From contig NW_017804398.1 in NCBI RefSeq assembly GCF_001625305.1, positions 732,497 through 796,496 on the forward strand: a stretch of DNA of 64,000 nucleotides. The letters are read 5' to 3'. Source of the stretch: Branchiostoma belcheri (lineage: Eukaryota; Chordata; Leptocardii; Amphioxiformes; Branchiostomatidae). Position 1 is the first letter of the stretch. Every line of letters begins with the position of its first letter. Below are positions 11,623 to 24,688 of this stretch, piece by piece. Below the pieces are notes generated by a model that saw nothing but the letters and a program-made list of their open reading frames with translations, ran no database searches and was not told the DNA's origin. The position numbers and the translations under genes were made by a program.

Positions 11623-14600
11623 CTACACATCTATCTGTGAGTCATTTGGCCCATACTCCAGTGCATTGCTGGTATGGTCAAAAGTTTTACTATACACACT
11701 CAGATCTCCTCGCAGGTTTACAAGGTGTATCTCAAACCTGGCATCTCGAGGTTTCCTTTTGTTCTTCACAGTCTGCTGCATCTTCCTCTTTTTTGTGATG
11801 ATTATTCCATGCATGTATGCCATCATCCTCAGCTTCTGTGCGTCAGTGTTTTCATCCACGTCTGCGTACGTGTCCATCAGGATGGCCATGAACATGGTCA
11901 TCAGGAAAAACTGCATGGTCACCTACAAACAATATATATAATACTGTCACACCACATGCAGTGAGTAGTTAGTTCTGCAGTGTTCAAAACATAATTGGTA
12001 TATCACCAAATCATCTGTTAGCTTTAGTTAAGTTATACAGCACGAGGGACGGTGGTGTTGTGATATTTTCTAGCACCAAGGACAGGGACAGTAGTGTCAG
12101 TGTCGTTGTTTTTCAGCACCAAGGACAGGGACAGTAGTGTCTGTGTGGTAGTTTTCCAGCACTAAGGACAGGGACAGTAGTGTCTGTGTGGTAGTTTTTC
12201 AGCACCAAGGACAGGGACAGTAGTGTCAGTGTCGTAGTTTTCCAGCACCAAGGACAGGGACAGTAGTGTCTGTGTGGTAGTTTTTCAGCACCAAGGACAG
12301 GGACAGTAGTGTCTGTGTGGTAGTTTTTCAGCACTAAGGACAGGGACAGTAGTGTCTGTGTGGTAGTTTTTCAGCACTAAGGACAGGGACAGTAGTGTCT
12401 GTGTGGTAGTTTTTCAGCACTAAGGACAGGGACAGTAGTGTCTGTGTGGTAGTTTTTCAGCACCAAGGACAGGGATAGTGGTATCATCCACTAACTAAAC
12501 TATAACCCCTGTCAATTATACATGCATATGACCAAATAAGAGTCCACTAATCACCTGAAAAAGGAAGAAGAAGATGGGGCCATAGATCCACGACACTTCT
12601 GTCAGCTCTGCTGTGTCAAAACTGCCGATAGTCATGAGGCAGATGGAGGCCAGACTGCTGCCGATGCTGCTGTAGGTCTGCAGGTTAGCCCCAAACAACA
12701 GGCTGCCCATCTGAAGAACGCACAACACATGATACATGGTAGAAGTCCTTACAAATGATTGGAGGATGACTTTACCATTTATACCAGTATCAATACTGGA
12801 TTTAAAAAATTCCAGTTGCATGTTGTCAATCATTGCACATACATGTACTACAATGTTAGAAATAAACATCCAAGCTGCACTTTCATGAGGATAAGCCTCT
12901 ACCTATTGGGTATTATAATCATTATGCTGAAAGTACATAGATGTTTTACCTGGGTGAAAGCCATCATGACTATCCCAGCCATCAGCATGAAGGCAGACAG
13001 TGGTTTGAAGGATGTTCTAATGGTGAGAAAGAGGACCTGCACCACCTGGGTTAACAGATACAGAAAAGTCTATTGCAAATCTGCTATGTATTACAACAAA
13101 CATACCGTGAGACTTAATATACCTTACACAAGTCTATGTAATATGTGGCAATATGTAATCCATTCAGAGAAATCCTGGTCAAGACGATGGCAGACCTGCA
13201 CATAGTGAAATATACATACATGTATTAGAATATTTGAGGCATAAAAATTACATGTTTGATGTTAGCACATACTCTGATAGCACAAAGAACAAATCTCCAC
13301 TTATACAGCATGATATCGTGTTGAAATAGTGCTGGTAGGAACATTTTGCTTTCTTTATTAGTTTTATTGAGTAGAAATCCCATTGATTGTCACCTTGTTG
13401 AACCTGATGAGTCGAACGAGCTTGAGGGTGACACAGCAGATCAGGGCAGCCGTCACGTACGTGTACACCTCCACCCAGCCAGCCGCACGCCGGTACACCG
13501 AGAACTGGGTGTGGCTGCCGGGTTCACTGACCTGGTCGATCACCGACTTGGTCTGGAAGTACACGGCCAGCGTGGAGAAGCCGGCCAGGATGACGAGAAG
13601 CTCCACCCAGTTCCACACATCCTGCAGGTACCCCACTGGTTGTGCCACGAGCAGCTTCCCTAGTTAAACAAGAAATCAGAGACGTCAGACTTTCAGGTTA
13701 AAGTATTTTGGGGTTTTGTCTTCTACTGCTGACATTGCTGACAAAATATTTGATCTGATATCTGACTAATGAAAACAATTTTTGTTGAATTTTTTTCTGA
13801 CATTTTCTCCTGATGTGTGTGTAGCATGCATGTGTAGTATAGTGTGCATGACGTGTGTAGTAAACAATTTACAAGAGATGTACCCTTACTAACCCTAATT
13901 TTTCAGGACTGTAATTGATTTTCCTTGGCTTTACTGTATTATGACAATATTAATGGCAACACCATGCACTAGGTACTTACTAATAGGTACTGGTCTCAGT
14001 GTGTTTTGAGGACAAGTCAGTGCCACAGACATAATGCAATGCACTTCATTTTTACCTTCTTTGTACACAAAAATCAAGAGGAACAGCACCATGATGCCCT
14101 TCATGGCTATTAAGAGGATTTGGGAGGTCTGGAAGAGGCGAAGTGTGGAGATCGAGACCGAGGGGAAGGCGTTTCCATAGTAGGTAAACTCCACCAAGAA
14201 CGTCACCACGGAGAAAAGGTTGGCATTTGGGTTGTACAAAATTGTTTCCACCTGTATAGAGATTGGAATGGTTGAAGATTTAATAGTCCATTCCCTAGAA
14301 CAAAAAGTCTTCAGAACTCGTTTCTCCATCAGTCAATCAAACTGCATATTAATCAGACTATTGAATCTGGAAAGCAAAGAGGGGACCTGTCATGTCAGTG
14401 GTCTACAAATGGGTTTGAACCTTGTCATAATTGTTAATATCAACACTTATGCAGGCTACCATTTGGTATGTCTGCTATATTGATATTTTAAAAAATCAAA
14501 GAATTGACATGAATATTCATTGAAGTAGTGTTAGATGTTTCAAGTACAACAGGACACTGATTGTAAAATGATCATTTAAGCACAGTTAAGCACAGTTTCA

Positions 14601-15942
14601 GTAACCCATCTTTCAATGCTTCAAAGTATTGACTGAATCCTACCATAACAGCCCGAGAGTTCTCATCCAGCCAGCCACTTTCCTGCAGCAACTGGCTCTG
14701 AGTCAGGTTCAGTGTTGTGCTGTAACCTCCCTCAGTGTAGATCCCATGTTCACCAAAAGTTGGGAACACTGGAAATAAGGAATTGCTGAGACATACACAT
14801 ACTGATCATGATCTGCACAACAGTCATTAGATATGCCAAAAACACAATGTTAATATATACAAACCTAATGTTCTTGTGTTATGTCTTGTATTGAGCAACA
14901 TTTAGCTTTGTAAACTGTAAGTTTTATTAAAAAAAAAGATATAAATTGAGGGAAAAATATTTCAGTTATACTGTTATACTGCATGTTAGGTTACCTGTGT
15001 GTATCTTTCAATAGCCTTTGGCAGTGAGTGTTGAAATAAATGAATATACGCACCACTTGTAGCTTCTGTGTAGAGCCATGGGTTTTGCTGCTCTTGAGAG
15101 GCAGTAATGTTTGACATGGAGACATTTTGCCACCCAACACTGTGATTGGATGTAGCCATGTGCCATGGTGAGAAGCTGAAGGTACAACGTGTTGTGTATG
15201 TCTGCATCAACCTTGGGACCTGACATGATAATTCTGGGGAAAGGCCAATAGTCAAGTCAAGACAAAGTATATTACATTATTACACAATGACTGTAACTAA
15301 TATAATGTAAGGCTAAGCATCATATATGAGCACTAGCTATACATTAATCCAGCACAATCTACTGTATCACATTGATTCTAAGCTATACAATATTGATAGA
15401 AGACACACATACAGTGTCTGTGGATAAGGGCTCTAACCAACAGACCAGGACTTACCAGGGTCTAATCTTGCTTGCCGTATCGTTGGTGACCCCACCAGCC
15501 AGGAGTTCTTGTTCCCCATGATGACCCACTCATGGTCGGCCATGTTGTTGTACCATGAGCTGTAGTACAACGTTGGGAGGATGCCAGCCTGGAGCCATAC
15601 CCAGAAGGACTCTATGTCTGATATCTGTGTGTAATGCACCAACGACAGAGCTAGTGAACACCAAGGACAGATGCAGACGAATTAGCACCAAGGACAAAAG
15701 CTGTACAGAGACCAATCTGCGCCAACATCTTCTTCATCCAATTGAAATTCCCAGGCAACATGTTATCACTTAGCTATACAGGTGAAAGAATATGGGGTGC
15801 TAATTACCTCATCAAAAGTAATTTCTTCAGTCTCGTAGCGTAGTGAGTTTTTGACGGACTCATTCATGTAGAAGGCGAGTGGGTCGATTTCATTGTAGAC
15901 ATTCATCATCACCACCAGTGTAAAGATGGCAAAGAAGCAAAC
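11623..15942 (-). CDS. Gene A exons 35-43: polycystin cation channel domain
   Basis: The exons are 15808-15942, 15456-15624, 15054-15233, 14644-14768, 14056-14251, 13394-13659, 12950-13045, 12555-12710 and 11623-11928. They encode S1, the large extracellular polycystin (TOP) domain (ESFWVWLQAGILPTLY, W.VGSPTIRQ.R), S2 (NANLFSVVTFLVEF), S3 to S4 (VWNWVELLVILAG; LKLVRLIRFNK), S5, pore and S6 (FFLMTMFMAILMDTY). The pore-loop signature reads IGS (about 2223-2225) where PKD2 channels have LGD. The last exon encodes a cytosolic tail that is poorly conserved with gene B. Confidence 0.9.
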
Positions 15943-18900
15943 CTGTCAGAGAAAATTACACATGATTGTTAAAACAGCAGAACTATTTCTGAAGGATACA
16001 AAATAATAGATCCCTTGCAGATGGACGGATAGATGGATAAAACAGTGCATGTGGCTTGTTATCAAATTTTCGCCCTTTTCAGTTTAATCCCGCCACTTGG
16101 AAATACGGAGGACTAGAGAAGCACAGTATCACCTTGCTCCTCTAGTCATCAACTTGGAAAGTGTGTAGATGCAGTACATTTCTTCCTAACAAGATATCTT
16201 GTGGCTATGTTAAACTGTTCCATTTCTGCTGAAAAATACGAGCAATAAAATGACAGCAAAGACAAGGTTTACCTCTATAACTGCACTACGTCGTTTCTTG
16301 TCATCCAGTTTCCTGGATCTCTCTGCAGCCAGGTCAGCTGTGTTCAGAGGCATTGTCACCTTCGGCTGCTGTATGAAGTATGGTTTTGATAATGGGTCAC
16401 TGTGTGCTTGCACATGTCTTGTATTAGTAGTTTATTGGTAAACATTGAAGGAAATTATTCATATGCTCAAATGATCTTGTTAATGAAATCTTACGGTATA
16501 GTTAAAAATGATGAAAAACAAGTTTTTCTATGTTTTCCTGTTTTTTGGGCCAAATTGTTTAGAGGTGCAAAGGGCCAGCCCTGGCCTTAAACATTTAGGC
16601 AGGTAGGCATTGTTTACAGTATTTTATACTACTGGGTCTCACCTGCAGCTTCCTCTTGTACTGTAGGTATTCCTCATCTGTGTCTAGTGGTCTTGGTTCG
16701 GGGTTTTCATCTATTACTGGTGACTACAATGTACAAATAGTGATAAATTTAGTAGATGTACATGTGCAGACCAACCTGCACAGGTGTTGTGCAGACCAAC
16801 CAGCAAGGACAGAGCTTATGTCATGAAACCAAGGATTGAGGTGGTGCTAACAAATCAGTACCAAGGACAGACACTGTACAGACCAATCAGCACGAAGGAC
16901 AGACTCTGTGCAGACCAATCAGCATCAAGGATAGACACTGTGCAGACCAATCAGCACCAAGGACAGATACCGTGCAGACCAATCAGCACTAAGGACAAGT
17001 GTGTCATGTAAATGCCTTTTCCTTCCGAAAATAGTTTCATCAGGTTGGTAAAACTTAAGAGATATGGGAATTCTTTTTACACAACCAAAGAGTCTCACCT
17101 CGCTGACGTTTCGGTGTCTGTCAGACACCTTCTTCAGAGCTTCTGACTGGAGTACTGCATCTCGCCGCTATATGTAGCCGATGTAGGTGGCGCTTTTGCG
17201 GCGAGAACACTATCCCCTATGTCAAAGGAATCACAGAGCCCCTTGAAAGAGTGTTCAGAAAACACAACATTGCCACCGCAGTAAAGCCAAAAACCACACT
17301 GAGGAGTCTGTTGGTCCACCCAAAAGACAAACTACAGGACACGGCTAAAACGGACTGCATATACAAGATCCCGTGCAAGAGCTGCAGTGAAGTTTACATA
17401 GGGGAAACGGGACGCACATTTGGGACTAGATTAGAAGAACACAAGAAGGAAGCTGACAACATGGACACAGTGAAGTACACAAGATCACAGAAAAGACATG
17501 CACAAAAAGAAGAAAAGAAATCAGCAGTGACAGATCACATTGCTAGAAATAACTGTGTAATTGACTGGGAGGGGGCGAAAGTTATAGACAGAGAAGACAA
17601 TAGAAGGACCCGCTGGATCAAGGAGGCAGTTTGGATCAGGAAGTCAACCCCTGTAATGAACCGGGACGAGGGGGGGTACAAACTAAGCCACGTTTGGGAT
17701 AGTGTTCTCGCCGCAAAAGCGCCACCTACATCGGCTACATATAGCGGCGAGATGCAGTACTCCAGTCAGAAGCTCTGAAGAAGGTGTCTGACAGACACCG
17801 AAACGTCAGCGAGGTGAGACTCTTTGGTTGTGTAAAAAGAATTCCCATATCTCTTAAATGCCTTTTCATTCATGACCAAACTTAAGTCTATGACAAACTT
17901 TTTTTACTTAGATAACCTTTCTTTGTAGAAGCCTATAAGGATCAGATATAAATCTCGTATCTTCACATAGCTGATAAAGTTAGCAACATTCAGACATTTA
18001 TTCACTCATCACTATCCCTACCTTTATAAAAATAGCAAAGACGACTGCCACAATGACTAGTTTGACTGGTTGTATCAAGATGAGGTCTGACACGAAGGAT
18101 GTGACAAAGGCAATGCACCAGGCTTCTCCCTTCAGCCTTCCAAATGACAGTGTGTACAGCACAGTGAAAAAGGCTGCAACAAAACTAGCCGACCACACCA
18201 GCAGCCAGCCTGTTGTAATGGACACAGTTTTGCAATTCATGTAACTGTAATTTCGTACAAAGTTACTGGAAGGTCTCTGCTCTACATAGACAAAATAATG
18301 TCTTTAGAAACTAGGTGACAAGGCTTACTATAAAAAATATAGTGTTACAAGGGAAAAAAACATAATATTATACACTCAGTCTTTTGATGTTTGTGTCAGA
18401 GTAAACCTTTTAGCTAGGAGGGCTGATAAAATAGATTACATTTGTGCTGGGCCAATAGTACAGTTCTGAACAAAGCAAATAAAATCCTACTTTGGAAGTA
18501 CATGGTACATTATGCTTATTAAGGCATGAACCGAACTGAGTATTGAAGAAACACTTGCCAATATAAAGTGTCCACCATGGTAAGAAACCTTTGTCCTCCT
18601 TGGAATCAGTTTCTTCCTTGGAACCGTTGCCTTCCTTGTGATCAAACTGTTCTTTGTGATCATTAATTTCCTCCAGATTAGGTTCACAATGTTCACTGAA
18701 GCTGTCACTGGTTGTGTTCTTTTCCGAAGAAAATTTTGAAGCAAGAATGTGCTTTGCAGTCATCAGCACACCTCGGCTTCTAAATAGGAAACGTTGTGAA
18801 AGTCATACGATATATACAATTATACAATATACAGCTATATATAGTCAAGCAAAAACTCAGTACCTACCCATATTATCAACAATTTATCTTTTTGTGAACA

Positions 18901-21900
18901 TCTATTTTCTCCAGTTTTACTACAGTAACTGTAAAACTAACAGGACATTACATTCCTCCAACTAAGGTCAGCAGAGTAGTCTGGAATCCATCCTTTTCTA
19001 GCATCAGTTTGCCACTGTGATCACATCTGAGCAGAATAAGACTTTCCCAACTCTGCTTTTTCAAAATGTGAAGTAAGCTGGTGCAGACAACTTTTAAAGA
19101 CAAGACTAGATGCATCATATGACCTTGCTCCTAACCATGGTCTGGGGAAGGTTGGAAGGCCATGTGTGACAGAGGCTTCACTTACTCCTAGTTCCCTACA
19201 ACCAAATTTGTGCTCACCTTGGCCTAAATGCATATGTTCTTTCAAGCCCTAGAGAGTAAGTCAGCATGGGGTCTTCTGTTCTCTGACTGGTGGAGAGAGA
19301 CTTGGAGAATGATTTGTTGTCCTCATCCCCCAGGACACTGACACTACTACCAGGTTTGTGCTTATAGGAATAACTGTTGGGTTTGTCCTTGTTAGAAGAA
19401 CTGTTGTGTGTGCTCTGGGCATTAGAAGTACCATCATCATGGTCATCGCCGTCTAAACTACTGTCAGAGGGACTTTTTGTCCAAGCTGGTTCCCAAGGTT
19501 GCCCTTCAGTAGATGCTGGCCTGAGTTGTTGCACCAAAACTGCAGAAACTACATATCATACATGTAACTATCAAACATTAGCTTATCTACTTCTGAATCA
19601 GTATGAAAAGAGAATGACATAAAGCTAAGGTACAACTTTACCAATCAGCACCAAGGACAGAGCTAATGAAATGAGCCCCCCCCCCCTTACAAGCATTTTT
19701 CTCCTTTATTCAAGTGGCACCCAAATCTTTTCCTAACTACTGATTGCCCCACAGTAACAATGGTTAAGCTGTTTGTGTACCCCCTACTAAGAATTCTCCC
19801 AGATGATACAGTATGTACATACGAGGCTGTGCGGTCTCCACCTGTTTGACTGGTCTCGATCGAGCATTCTTAAAGAAGAACACAATAAGTAGATTGACAG
19901 GCATGATGATTGCTGCAGTCTGCAAACTGATCATCAGCTGTAAGAAACGTATTGAGAAACATGTAATTATACAGTAAAGGATTTTTCTGACAAACCACCA
20001 CCAGCAGACTACACTGTAATTCTTACTTACAACAAGATAAAATATAAGTTATAGTATAACTACATGACTGTATGGCATATTGGGAGTAAAATGCTGAGTA
20101 GTAAATCATCTTCTGCTCATTTTGGGCTGTAGTCCGTTGGAAAAAACTGACCATATGCAATCCTTCATGGTTTCAGACATCCATTCAAGCAGAAAATTTA
20201 CGTATAAGACTCTGCCTCTCGACTTGCTATCCATTTTCACAAGTCTTACCTTAGGAAGATCCATTGGTACATTGAATTCTGTTTCTCCAATCTTGATTGT
20301 TTCCGGGGAGTCGTAGTTGTCTCCTTGTCCAAAGAACATGATGTTGGTGACCATGGTGCTGTACAGGAGTGTCAGGCAGCAGGACAGGCGCTGGACACGG
20401 GTGAACGGACTCCGGGCAGGGCGGCCTTTCACGGAGAACCACAGGTGGCCATCATTCATGTCCCTAAACAAATGTGAGTGGTTATTATAATTTATATATG
20501 TGACACTAAAATCTTTGGGCCTCATACAACAGCACAGTTGATAGCATATTGAATTGTAGTAGACTCCATAAAAGACTACCATTCCATAAAGACTTTAAAG
20601 AAAGTGAAGGGACCGTTACCAAGTCTGTTAGTTGTCACATTTCATGCAGACAAATCAAAGGAACTGTCTTGGGATAAATTCTGAACTGTGTGTTCTCATT
20701 TTGTTCTTCAAAACCTGCACTGTTTTGTTACCTCTCAACTTTAGCCTTGACAAGGTTGCCAAACTCTGCTAGTTCTTCTGGGCTGCTCACAGGAAGGAGA
20801 CGTTCTATTTTCCCATCATCCTCTCCAACTGCTAACCACCTGTAGGGGCAGAAATAATGACGTTGTCCTTTATTCAGCTATTTTGATAACCTAAATTGTC
20901 TTAAGTTTATCTTCCAATATTAATATCTAATATAAGTTCTAATTCTCCTTAACGTTACCTGTTGCATAGGAAATAGACCACTCTTCCTGTAGCTTTTTCT
21001 TGAAGCACAACCTGGCCAAGAAACCTGAAAGACAGAAAGATAAAACCCTTACATAGGGCCAAAAACATTTTCAATTTATTTGTTTTCCGTCCATTATACA
21101 TCCAACAAAATCTTACCATTCTGGGCTGTAGCCCGTGTTGTCATGCCAAATATGAACAACATGAATCATCCCGATGATGTTCTGTGACGACACCAGAAAG
21201 GAGTCCACGCTGCCCTCTTCAAACAGTGGACGGTTCTCGTCTTGCAGTGCGATCGGTCCTGTCCGTCCATAGTCTCCAAACAGATTAATCCATACCTAAC
21301 ACAGCAAATAAAACATTTTAGCCTTACACTGACTTGGCCATTTGGCCATGAATTCTCTATTAGTTATAGGGCTAGCAAGGAGAAGGTTAATACAACTGTG
21401 TCATTTTAAAGTTACAGCTCTACAAGACACCTAGTAACTGTGTGGCCTTAAAGAGGACAAGGTACAATTGTATGAGAGCTAGTTTCATCAAATGTCAAAA
21501 AATTTTCAAATTGAATGCAACCAATTACTACTTACAGTAGCTGTTGTCCAGGATCCTCCTTTAAATCCTGTGTACAAAGTGACGACATACTGACACCAGG
21601 GGTCAGGGTTCAGGATGTGACCTTGGGGTGCAGCAACACCGACCTATGAAGTCAGAACACAATTAGAACATTACTGACAGGTACCCAAATAACAGATTAT
21701 CTTTTGAGCGCTACAGATCATTCTAACATGTTGATTGAGGTTATATCTCCACAGCATGATAACTTAACTCCAACAAAAAAAATTGCACACCATGTGCTGA
21801 TCAGGATAAGTGCCACCCCCTGTAATGGTAGCATCATCATCATTGACATTCATAATACATTATAGACATTGCCTTACCTTAGCAAGATCATGTCTGTCTT

Positions 21901-24652
21901 TCCTTCTTGACCACAAAACTAACAGGAGGTAGAGCAGGAAGGTGGACAAAACTAGGATCAATCCAATCGGGTTCTACAGACAAAACATTTCTTAACAATG
22001 AGATAACTTTGTTCATCATAAGCTTTACTTGATGACAACTGTAATCATTATGACAAAGGTAATTGTTAATACTAGACTGACATTGTAGACACTGAATTCA
22101 GACATATACATGATAGTAATATTACATACATGATATAAAAGAAGTAACGTCAAGTAGAATAAAATCGAAAATCATTGTGTTATCCTCAAATCTGGTTCTG
22201 GTAGCAACCCTAGTCCTGAACCACAAAGATAAGGATGGAACAAGGTGCACTGAAGGAAATGACGTTGTACCTACTAGATGTCTAACCTTCACTGACACAT
22301 TGAAGGAATAAATCGTTCACAAAACATGAACAGTACCTGAAGAATGTCTTTTGTGAAAACCTCGCTGAAGTTGATGGGATTAGGAGCCACTAAGCCAGTG
22401 AACTTGGTGAGATGGTTACAGCGGCAGTGTATGTGAGTAGAATTGGATAACGCTCCAGGCTGGAGGTAACAGAGATTAGGTCGGGTGGTACATTGGGCAA
22501 TATGTGGGATTTGTAACAAGCAAATGAATAAGGAAAAATAGGAACAAAATTACAAATCACATTGCTTAAATCTTGCAGATTTTTAGCTCCTTAAACAGTT
22601 TCTATCTGGCTTCCAGAAGAAATGGTTACTACCTTGCAACCTTGACCATGCCACAGATGGTCTTCCTCATTTTCCCACTCATCTCCAAAGTACACACACA
22701 TGGTCTCCATCACACACACAGAGAAGTTAAGAGGTGTAACAGCATCTTCTCCATCCACAAACTGTATCCCTGTAACGTAAAACTATGTTTACTGCCATGA
22801 CTGTCACACATCAGGAAAAAGTTTCTTGTCTCCAGAGCATGCTATAATCAATATTGAACAGATTAAGAAAACCTATAAGACAGCTTAAACCAGGGAACTT
22901 TGACCCAAGGTTGAAGCTTGGACATACCCAAGAAATAATAGGTCTTGTTGACCACATCATCTTCCGTGATGTCGATCTCCGGTGGCTCCAAAAGCCAGCT
23001 GTAGGGACTGGCTGTCACCGTGTCGTTTCCTGCAGGAATGGTGAACAGGTCTGCCTGGGGAGTCGGCAGGCTCACCGTCCAGTTGTACGCCTCAGGGGTG
23101 GGAGGGGCGTCCTTCCGGAGGAACAGGTTGACAACCGGCGGGGGATCCGTGTAGTTGTGTTTGATGTTGATATGAAGAGAGCTGCCATTGTACCGAACTA
23201 GAAAAGGCACAACCTGTATGGCAAACATGAAATGTAACCAGTTTGTTAGCATCAAAATTTTAAGAAGAAGAAAAACATTATTGCACAACAATTTTAGATG
23301 TGCATTATAATGTACAGCCCCAGTCTCAACTGTACATTCAGAACAAAAAAAACGTCAAATGGTTAAAAACAATAAATGGTTCAGGAATGTTTTGCCTCTG
23401 ACTTACCGTCACATTGCCAATGTAGGCACAGGTGATATCCCAAGAAAACATGTCATTTGCTTCCATCAGTCTCCGACGAATGATGACGTCAACAGGAGGT
23501 CCCAGTCCAGTCACGTGGTTTGTAGCGTTGCCAATCTTGGAGGCCAGACCCACCACAGTACCTCGCACCTGGTAGGAGTTGTTGGAGTACTCAAATGGAT
23601 TGAACTCTGCATGTGTGATCTGAAATGTGACGTAGAACATGTACCGAACACAAACTTGTGGTTGTCCTTTTAAATTTACTTTTACTGTTTTAGCACCTGT
23701 TGGTACATCACATATCTTCTGCATTCTACTGTCATTTGTGGAGATCATGAACATGCTATAATTCTTTCACAATGCATGAGGCCTTCTGAAAAAGAAGACA
23801 AAACAAGAAACTTAAGTGGAAGATATTTGAGTAACAGTACATTTTTGTAGAACACAGACTGGTACTACGTACACTCATCCCAGACACAGCCGACCCATCA
23901 CATCCATCTGTAACATCTGCTGAACTTGGAACACCCAGGATGATGGGGCTGAACTCTCCAGTCTTATAGGCCCTGTGGTGTACACGTGTGGGCTATTAGT
24001 ACTGTAAAAAGGTTTGTACTGTCTACAATGGAAGAGCTCTTGGCAAGGATAGGCTAAAAAACAAATTATTCTGAGAAAAATAGTCCATATTACTCATTTT
24101 CCAAAGACTGCATTCTACTCGACAATTTTACAATCCCCATTACAACTAGATGTGCAGAGGGATTGAGCATAATGAAGTACATTGTACTTCAGGCAAGACA
24201 TTAGCTACTGTAGATAAGATTTTAGTCATCCAGACCTATTGGTTGCATCACCACATTCCTCCCTCTGGATACGGAGGCCGAGACCCTTGATGACAATGAG
24301 AGCAGGCGGCCAGGGAGGACCAGTGATGTCAGGAGCAGTCATCATGTAGTTCAGGTAGATGTCATCCATCACATCAATGGTACGGAATGATGATGTTGCT
24401 ACTAGTTGGTTCTGAGGGTAGATATGTCTGAATTTGCATCACATGAAAGAACTGAATAGGAGTTTATGATTCAGATGTTTTTCAGGTCTGTCTCTAAGCA
24501 GCAAAAAAAACGTAAAATTCAATGTACAAGTCAGACTAAGGACTCAAGATTAAAGGGGGTTCATAAGGGTCTCCATTCATAAGCCTTATATATATATANN
24601 NNNNNNNNNNNNNNNNNNCATACATACATACATACATACATACATACATACA

Positions 24653-24688
<36 letters not shown>

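Larger units (their letters stand above)
17022..17854 (+). mobile_element. 5'-truncated Penelope-like element with inverted terminal repeats
   Basis: Two inverted copies of 162 bp (17055-17216 and 17696-17857) flank a GIY-YIG coding segment. A 13-bp direct repeat taaatgccttttc at 17009-17021 and 17855-17867 looks like the target-site duplication and overlaps the last bases of the right copy. Penelope-like retroelements carry a reverse transcriptase and a GIY-YIG nuclease and often have such inverted pLTRs; the RT part is missing here. It is inserted in the intron between gene A exons 18022-18209 and 16643-16723. Confidence 0.85.

Noticed and set aside
12113-12334. Repetitive ORF with YHTDTTVPVLGAEKLPHRH-type repeats
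   Set aside because: It is the translation of the 43-bp minisatellite (unit close to 43 nt, which shifts frame); there is no gene. The same holds for 35961-36179.
13346-13667. Plus-strand ORFs at 13.35-13.67 kb and 37.43-37.76 kb
   Set aside because: Antisense of the polycystin channel exons; both copies exist only because the exons are nearly identical.
24620-24680. CATA repeat as a possible CRISPR or regulatory array
   Set aside because: Simple microsatellite with no spacers, at a scaffold gap in a eukaryotic intron.
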